Positions 7,294 to 11,861 of a stretch of 11,861 nucleotides of DNA are shown one piece after another. The translations under genes and the position numbers were made by a program. The stretch's first letter is position 1. Each line of letters begins with the position of its first letter. Source of the DNA: Spirochaetia bacterium (GTDB taxonomy: Bacteria > Spirochaetota > Leptospiria > Leptospirales > Leptonemataceae); assembly GCA_029880625.1 (NCBI GenBank), contig JAOUOA010000033.1, forward strand, positions 1-11,861, in the 5' to 3' direction. The notes below the pieces were generated by a model. That model was not told where the DNA came from, searched no databases, and worked only from the letters and a program-made list of their open reading frames with translations.

Positions 7294-8532
7294 ATGGCTG
7301 AGTCTAAGAAGACAGATCAAAAAAGCAGAATCACACCTGCGGTAAAAAAGAAGCTGGACCGTTTTTTAAAAAGCTCCATCATGCAGGAGAAGTATCTGCG
7401 TGAAGTGCTTGAAGCGGATCCGGCTGAAATCCTCTGGCCTGAGATGAACCCCCGACGGTTCGGAAGGCAGTTTGTGACACGAATGGGAGGGAAATCTGTC
7501 GCCTTTCCTCTTCTTCTGGATCAGATTAAAATCCAGTCTCTGGAATACCGAATCAAGGCCGCACAGAAAGGCTATGGAGAAATCATTAATCCTTCCATTG
7601 CCTATTATTACATTTATAAATTTGAAAATGAAGTCTTAAAACTTAAAAAATCGCCTGTCGGAAAGAAAAAAGCCGCAAAAACGGGGAAAGCTGCAAAAAA
7701 ATCTACTCCTGGAAAAAAGGCGGGTGAAGCAAAAGATCAAATTTATTTTACCGAAGAAGAAGAAAATAAAAATGATATTTTAGATCGTCTTTCAAAAATT
7801 AAGCGAAAGCTGAAGGTCCCTGCTGCATTAAAACGGCAGAAGGATGAAAAAAAACTGCTGGATCTTGTTCTTGCCGAACAGAGAAAAATTACAGACCTGT
7901 ACGCAAAGCTTTCAAAAAGGATGGAAGCTTCTCAGGTTCAGATTTCTTTTTATAAAAATCCTGATTTTATGCATAAAGTCCACAGGAAGAAAATGGAGCA
8001 GATGGAATCGGATCTTGCCGAATATGAATCCCTTGTGCGGCATGAGGCTTCCCGGGCAGATCTTCTTGAAAGAGAGGTAGGACGTCTTACGGAACAGCTG
8101 ATTTCTCTGCCCATGGGCGGCTACAGAGAAGATATGGAAGAACTGGAAAACATTAAAAAAGAATTTTCCATTCTTTCGCAAAAATACGATACCCTGGTCA
8201 GTAAAAATATCGATCTTACAAACCGCCTGGATAGAGAAAATGCCACAAAATCTCTTGAATCCCTGCTTGATGCAGTCCGGGATAAAATTAATCGAATTTT
8301 GAAATCCGGCATTGCCGGTACGTCCGAGGGAGATCAGGCGATACTCAGCGGTCTCAAGCCTGAAATTACGCAGCTGACACGTGCAAGAATGTATCTGGGA
8401 AAAGCTCTGTATGATCTTGGGATTCTTTATCTTCGCGCAGGAGAAAAAGATACTGCCGTCAATGAACTGCGCGCAGCTAAAGAGCTGGGCGTGGAAGATC
8501 CTGAAACCAATAAAATCATCAACCCGTCCTGA
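7294..8532 (+). CDS. Uncharacterised lysine-rich coiled-coil protein with C-terminal TPR-like repeat
   Basis: I do not recognise this 412-residue protein. It has no signal peptide or membrane segment, so a cytosolic location is likely. Residues about 15-118 form a probable folded unit of mixed helices (FLKSSIMQEKYLREVL, WPEMNPRRFGRQFV, a tyrosine-rich AYYYIYKF near 103-110). A basic low-complexity linker follows at about 118-148, rich in Lys, Ala and Gly (KKKAAKTGKAAKK). Residues about 160-335 are highly charged and heptad-like, typical of coiled coil. Residues about 364-401 match one tetratricopeptide unit (ALYDLGILYLRAGEKDTAVNEL). The basic linker could contact nucleic acid, but that is only inference. 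It ends six bases before dtd on the same strand and is probably cotranscribed with it. The ATG at 7294 has a poor ribosome site, yet no better in-frame start is visible. Confidence 0.8.
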   Translation: MAESKKTDQKSRITPAVKKKLDRFLKSSIMQEKYLREVLEADPAEILWPEMNPRRFGRQFVTRMGGKSVAFPLLLDQIKIQSLEYRIKAAQKGYGEIINPSIAYYYIYKFENEVLKLKKSPVGKKKAAKTGKAAKKSTPGKKAGEAKDQIYFTEEEENKNDILDRLSKIKRKLKVPAALKRQKDEKKLLDLVLAEQRKITDLYAKLSKRMEASQVQISFYKNPDFMHKVHRKKMEQMESDLAEYESLVRHEASRADLLEREVGRLTEQLISLPMGGYREDMEELENIKKEFSILSQKYDTLVSKNIDLTNRLDRENATKSLESLLDAVRDKINRILKSGIAGTSEGDQAILSGLKPEITQLTRARMYLGKALYDLGILYLRAGEKDTAVNELRAAKELGVEDPETNKIINPS

Positions 8533-8538
8533 GTTTTT

Positions 8539-8994
8539 ATGCGAGCCCTAATTCAGAGAATCCTGAATTCGGAAGTCCGGATAGACGGAAAGATCCACTC
8601 CGAAACTGCCGCAGGGCTTCTGATTTTCCTCGGGATTTCTCCTCGCGACACTGAATCGCAGGCGGGCTATCTTGCAAGAAAAATCACAGCTCTCAGGGTA
8701 TTTGAAGATGCAAAAGGGAAAATGAATTTATCCGTTACCGATGCGGAAGGTGAAATCATGGTTGTTTCTCAGTTTACCCTTTATGCAGATACTGCAAAAG
8801 GAAATCGTCCTTCATTTACATCCGCCGCAGATCCGGTTCATGCAGAAAAAATATATCATTATTTTATCAGGCAGATTGCGAACAATTTTTCGGGAAGGGT
8901 GGCTTCCGGAGTGTTCGGCGCTGATATGAAAGTATCACTTGTAAATGACGGGCCAGTTACGATATTTATTGATACAGATTCAACCGGTGATTGA
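8539..8994 (+). CDS. dtd: D-aminoacyl-tRNA deacylase
   Basis: This cytosolic proofreading enzyme hydrolyses D-aminoacyl-tRNAs (for example D-Tyr-tRNA), and also glycine mischarged on tRNA-Ala, keeping D-amino acids out of protein. The 151-residue product has the standard length and both signature motifs of the homodimer: SQFT at residues 77-80 (within VVSQFTLYAD, then GNRPSF) and NDGPVT at 136-141, whose Gly-cisPro pair gives chiral selectivity. MRALIQRILNSEVRIDGK is the usual N-terminus, which supports ATG 8539. Only GAG at 8530-8532 (partly the preceding stop codon) could serve as a ribosome site, so translation may be coupled to the upstream gene six bases away. The stop codon touches the first inverted-repeat arm downstream. 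Confidence 0.97.
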   Translation: MRALIQRILNSEVRIDGKIHSETAAGLLIFLGISPRDTESQAGYLARKITALRVFEDAKGKMNLSVTDAEGEIMVVSQFTLYADTAKGNRPSFTSAADPVHAEKIYHYFIRQIANNFSGRVASGVFGADMKVSLVNDGPVTIFIDTDSTGD

Positions 8995-9066
8995 TTTGCC
9001 ATGCTTCCATTTCGTAAATAAATGGCGCTGATCTATGATATTTATCATAGATCAGAACAGGCAAAT
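8994..9066. repeat. Nested inverted repeats, drawable as a three-way junction
   Basis: An outer pair ATTTGCC (8994-9000) / GGCAAAT (9060-9066) encloses two hairpins. The first is CCATTT (9007-9012) / AAATGG (9020-9025) with a seven-base loop. The second is a perfect 13-base pair CTGATCTATGATA (9028-9040) / TATCATAGATCAG (9043-9055) separated by only TT. There is no T-run after it on either strand, so it is not a standard terminator. It could be an operator for the downstream kinase promoter, a structured RNA element, or a small repeat-type mobile element; no target duplication is evident at its ends. Confidence 0.6.
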
Positions 9067-9080
9067 GGTATAATAATTTA

Positions 9081-9108
9081 TTGATTTTAAATAAAACTTC
9101 ATTATAAA
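9081..9108 (+). promoter_or_regulatory. Sigma-70-type promoter for the histidine kinase
   Basis: TTGATT (9081-9086), a 16-base spacer and TATAAA (9103-9108) make a reasonable promoter with a start near 9115 and a leader of about 80 bases. A separate perfect TATAAT at 9069-9074 lacks a good -35; the 13-base inverted repeat would lie at its -35 position. The rest of the 200-base gap (9109-9197) shows only weak pairing possibilities and a GAGGA at 9176-9180. Confidence 0.4.
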
Positions 9109-9197
9109 TATCCAATAAAAATCATAAAGTAACTGTCCTCTGGTATCCAACCCTTGCTGTATATCACATCCCCTTGAGGATTCTTTTAAGCTGAAAA

Positions 9198-11405
9198 TTG
9201 GAATTGTATTTGAAAAATATTAAGTTGCTGTCGGTTCTTTCCAGGAAATATATCCTGGTGGGATCCGGCATCTTCCTCAGCTCATGTTTTGGAATCATAT
9301 GCATAATATATATTATGCAGGGCGTTCATTCCTTTTCGAATCATAACAGGATTCCAATCCTTCTCTCGTTTGCTTATGTGATTTTTGGTTCTGCCATTGT
9401 TTTTATTGGTTTGCGAAAATATTTATTATCAAGAATCTTAATCGCCTCTGGAGCTTTTATTTTAGTTTTTATTGTTTTTTATTTGCTTTTTCTGCCGTAT
9501 CTCGCAGGCGGTATAAATTCGCATGGAATCAGCTATAATTCCCTCGGCGATGCGGAGCGGATGTTTGCAGTGTCAGCGATTGGTTTTTTATTTTCTGCTC
9601 TGTCATTGTATCTCGTATCATCAGATTCCATTCTGAATGCAAAAAAGTTCTTAATCAATTTGTCAGTATCTTTGACGGTTGCGTATGCCTTTTGGTTCTT
9701 GTTTGTTTTGTTTTTTGGTTATCCTGTTGTGTTTGAGGATGGCAAAGGAGCCCTGGTTGAAATTTCTGCAGTAGCAGGGATGTTTTTTATAGGTTTGTTT
9801 GTGCTCTGTGTGAATAATCTTGGAGCCAAAAAAAATCTTAATTTCCCCGATAAGATCATGCCTTTTGTTTCGGGAGTTTCGTTATTTTTTGCGTTATTAC
9901 TGTGGACGACTTCTGTAAAATTTGAGGATTCAAATTTGCAGAATAATATGAAAGACAGAACAAAGCATCTGGGCGATGCAATCGACGCGCGATTACAGGA
10001 AAACTTTCTTGCAATAAAGAGAATGTCAGAGAGGTGGAATCGAAACGAAAGTATCGATGTGGAGGGATGGAGGCATGATGCAGGAACCTATCTTTCGGAT
10101 CTCCCCGGCCTGGTGTCTATTGTTATCGTAAAGAATGAAAAAGACTTATTTTTGGAAGAGTCGAAAAAATATGATCGAAGGATTTTGCAGGGGCTTTTGA
10201 GTGTTTTTTTCGCATATCCACATCCATATTCGGGAAACATCAAATCAATCAACAATTTACAGACATTTTCAAGCCTGAGAGAAATTGATGATGCCGGCAT
10301 GTTTTTTATTTATTACTCGCTTGATGATGCAGGAGGATCTCATCCAGGTCTGATGATAGGAATTTTCAGTATAAATGAATTTATTAAGAGAGTTATTGCG
10401 AAGAACAGGCTATTAATTTCAGGAAAAATCATTGTTTCTATTTACCACCATAACCAGATTGTCTATCAAAATAGCCGTTCTGCCGGAAGGGTTGCAGAAC
10501 ATATGCTTCTCACTGTTCCTGACGATTGGCGGGTTCGAGTAGAACTGAGCGACGAAGATGTATATTATAAACGTTCAAAGGTGCCCGATCTGATACTTGC
10601 AGGAGGTATTCTGATTGTTGTAATGATTGCGATGCTGAGTTATTTCTGGTCAAGAGAGATTCTTAACTCTCAAAAGCATGACAAGCTGAAGGTCAGAGCG
10701 GAGAATGCCAATCGTGCAAAATCAGAGTTTCTTTCAAGCGTGAGTCATGAACTTCGCACTCCTATGAATGCAATACTGGGCTTTGCTCAAATATTAAATA
10801 TGCAAAAAACATTGAATAAAGATCAGCATATGTACATAGATATAATTCTTGATGCGGGGCGGCATCTTTTAACCCTCATTAACGACATCCTGGATCTTTC
10901 GAAGATTGAGTCAGGCCGTATGGATCTTAAAATGGACAGCATCGAGAGCGATCAAATTGTTGAACATTCTATTCAGTTGCTTAAGCCCATGGCAAAAAGT
11001 AATAATATTAAAATTAATTGTGATGATCATATAAAGATCAAGATTGCAGCAGATTTGGATAAAGCAAGACAGGTATTTATTAATATTCTGACGAATGCAA
11101 TAAAGTATAACAGAAAAAACGGGGCCGTTGATGTTAAAAGAGAAATACAAGGAAACAGGCTGAAAATTTCTGTAACCGATTCAGGTCAGGGGATCCCGCC
11201 GGATAAAATAAAAATTATTTTTAAGCCGTTTATCAGGTTGAATTCGAAAGAAGCAAATGTTGAGGGGACCGGAATCGGTCTGACAATTTCCAGAAGGTTA
11301 ATGAAGCTTATGAGAGGAAAGATTGGTTGTCATAGCGTTCCGGGTGCGGGCAGTACTTTTTGGATTGAATTTGTCATTCCCGAAAAACAGAAATATGGAC
11401 CATAA
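9198..11405 (+). CDS. Membrane sensor histidine kinase with 7-TM N-terminus and extracytoplasmic domain
   Basis: This autophosphorylating two-component sensor would act in the inner membrane. Seven hydrophobic segments lie near residues 18-40, 52-71, 78-101, 122-141, 152-174, 187-206 and 220-240. About 225 hydrophilic residues, probably outside the cytoplasm, lead to an eighth segment (465-485). The kinase core follows: H-box SVSHELRTP with His517, N-box Asn633 (NAIKYN), G1 DSGQG (661-665) and G2 GTGIGL (690-695). The topology is self-consistent and no receiver domain is present. No response regulator lies nearby, so partner and stimulus are unknown; a CHASE-like sensor is possible. The start is uncertain. 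TGA at 9192 limits the frame; TTG at 9198 and 9204 lack a ribosome site, GAGGA (9176-9180) is too far from them, and GTG 9261 is an alternative. By eye the gene is more AT-rich than the metabolic genes. Confidence 0.9.
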   Translation: MELYLKNIKLLSVLSRKYILVGSGIFLSSCFGIICIIYIMQGVHSFSNHNRIPILLSFAYVIFGSAIVFIGLRKYLLSRILIASGAFILVFIVFYLLFLPYLAGGINSHGISYNSLGDAERMFAVSAIGFLFSALSLYLVSSDSILNAKKFLINLSVSLTVAYAFWFLFVLFFGYPVVFEDGKGALVEISAVAGMFFIGLFVLCVNNLGAKKNLNFPDKIMPFVSGVSLFFALLLWTTSVKFEDSNLQNNMKDRTKHLGDAIDARLQENFLAIKRMSERWNRNESIDVEGWRHDAGTYLSDLPGLVSIVIVKNEKDLFLEESKKYDRRILQGLLSVFFAYPHPYSGNIKSINNLQTFSSLREIDDAGMFFIYYSLDDAGGSHPGLMIGIFSINEFIKRVIAKNRLLISGKIIVSIYHHNQIVYQNSRSAGRVAEHMLLTVPDDWRVRVELSDEDVYYKRSKVPDLILAGGILIVVMIAMLSYFWSREILNSQKHDKLKVRAENANRAKSEFLSSVSHELRTPMNAILGFAQILNMQKTLNKDQHMYIDIILDAGRHLLTLINDILDLSKIESGRMDLKMDSIESDQIVEHSIQLLKPMAKSNNIKINCDDHIKIKIAADLDKARQVFINILTNAIKYNRKNGAVDVKREIQGNRLKISVTDSGQGIPPDKIKIIFKPFIRLNSKEANVEGTGIGLTISRRLMKLMRGKIGCHSVPGAGSTFWIEFVIPEKQKYGP

Positions 11406-11427
11406 ATTATTTATAAGTTTATATAAA

Positions 11428-11861
11428 TTAAAAATTAAAATTGAGCCAGTATACAAATTTTCTAACCCAATCTTTCGCATTATCGATAGAACTGAACCTG
11501 TCAGGATAAATGGGGTGATACTTTAATGTCCTGAATAAAGATTCAGAAAATGGATTATCTGTACTGACTCTTGGTCTGGAGTACGACGGTGTTACATTCA
11601 GGATCTGCATCATCGCAAGCATTGTGTATCCCTTCATTGGAGCACTGTTCTCAGAGTGAAGAGTCAGACCTCGAACAATTGTTTTTGCTGAAAGCATGCG
11701 AAGCATTTCAGCAGCTTTCTCTGATGATTTATTTTCATGAATTTCCCAGTGAACAATCTTTCTTGAGAAAAAATATCCATCACAAGATACAGATAGTAAT
11801 AGAGTCCTATATCACAGCTGTAAACCTGATTGGGAGCAGTTGCGACAAGCCTGGGTTTGGA
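11428..11861 (-). pseudogene. Degraded IS3-family transposase (OrfB, rve integrase core), continues beyond window
   Basis: Read on the minus strand from the right edge, this starts in the integrase core (KPRLVATAPNQVYSCDI), where Asp (11811-11813) is the first catalytic residue. Compared with the IS3 pattern, the TYLPT-type segment expected after DI is absent, so DI runs straight into GLYYYLYLVMDIF. Near 11763-11773 the frame is broken: VMDIF is in one frame and SRKIVHWEIHE continues in another. The second catalytic Asp, normally in HSDNGSPMKG, is Glu (HSENSAPMKG, codon 11650-11652). The Glu of SESLFRTLKY is retained. The protein stops after WVRKFVYWLN, lacking the usual final 60 or so residues. 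It is almost certainly inactive. The IS right end is missing, with AT-rich sequence (11406-11440) joining it to the kinase gene. Confidence 0.88.

Noticed and set aside
7640..7740. Lysine-rich segment as a histone H1-like gene
   Set aside because: It is an internal linker of a longer continuous reading frame flanked by structured regions, not a separate gene.
8994..9066. Nested repeat as an intrinsic terminator of dtd
   Set aside because: The stem is AT-rich and followed by AACAGGCAAATGG on plus and GCGCCATTTATTT on minus, without a T-run.
11408..11429. AT-rich hairpin after the kinase as a terminator
   Set aside because: The seven-base ATTTATA/TATAAAT stem contains no GC pair and is followed by an A-rich, not T-rich, sequence on the plus strand.

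Overview
The window looks like an ordinary chromosomal stretch of a Gram-negative bacterium. The AhcY and MetH proteins, the SahR-like regulator and the housekeeping mix would fit a leptospiral spirochaete or a deltaproteobacterium. This taxonomic guess is tentative and rests only on protein flavour and moderate GC content.

Left part (1-5565): a methionine/SAM-cycle block. It opens with the 3' end of a SAM-methyltransferase-like domain that resembles the effector domain of ArsR-type SahR regulators. Next is ahcY (S-adenosylhomocysteine hydrolase) with a good sigma-70-type promoter, a palindrome lying over its -10 element, and a strong intrinsic terminator. Then comes full-length cobalamin-dependent metH with its own 230-base leader containing further inverted repeats. 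Together these genes turn SAH into homocysteine and remethylate it to methionine. The truncated regulator is a plausible SAH sensor for both.

Middle part (5566-8994): a membrane acyltransferase-3 protein; a convergent YhfA-type OsmC protein whose stop codon lies one base from the acyltransferase stop; an unrecognised lysine-rich coiled-coil protein ending in a TPR-like repeat; and, six bases later on the same strand, dtd (D-aminoacyl-tRNA deacylase).

Right part (8995-11861): a 200-base intergenic region with nested inverted repeats that can be drawn as a three-way junction, followed by a promoter-like element. After it is a large orphan sensor histidine kinase with seven N-terminal membrane segments, an extracytoplasmic domain, an eighth membrane segment and a kinase core. 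The window ends in the decayed remnant of an IS3-family transposase on the minus strand. It has a frameshift, an apparent internal deletion, a catalytic Asp-to-Glu change and a missing C-terminus.

I see no CRISPR array, tRNA, rRNA or recognisable defence system. The best candidates for something undescribed are the nested repeat between dtd and the kinase, the putative SahR operator set, the unknown gene paired with dtd, and the sensor part of the kinase.
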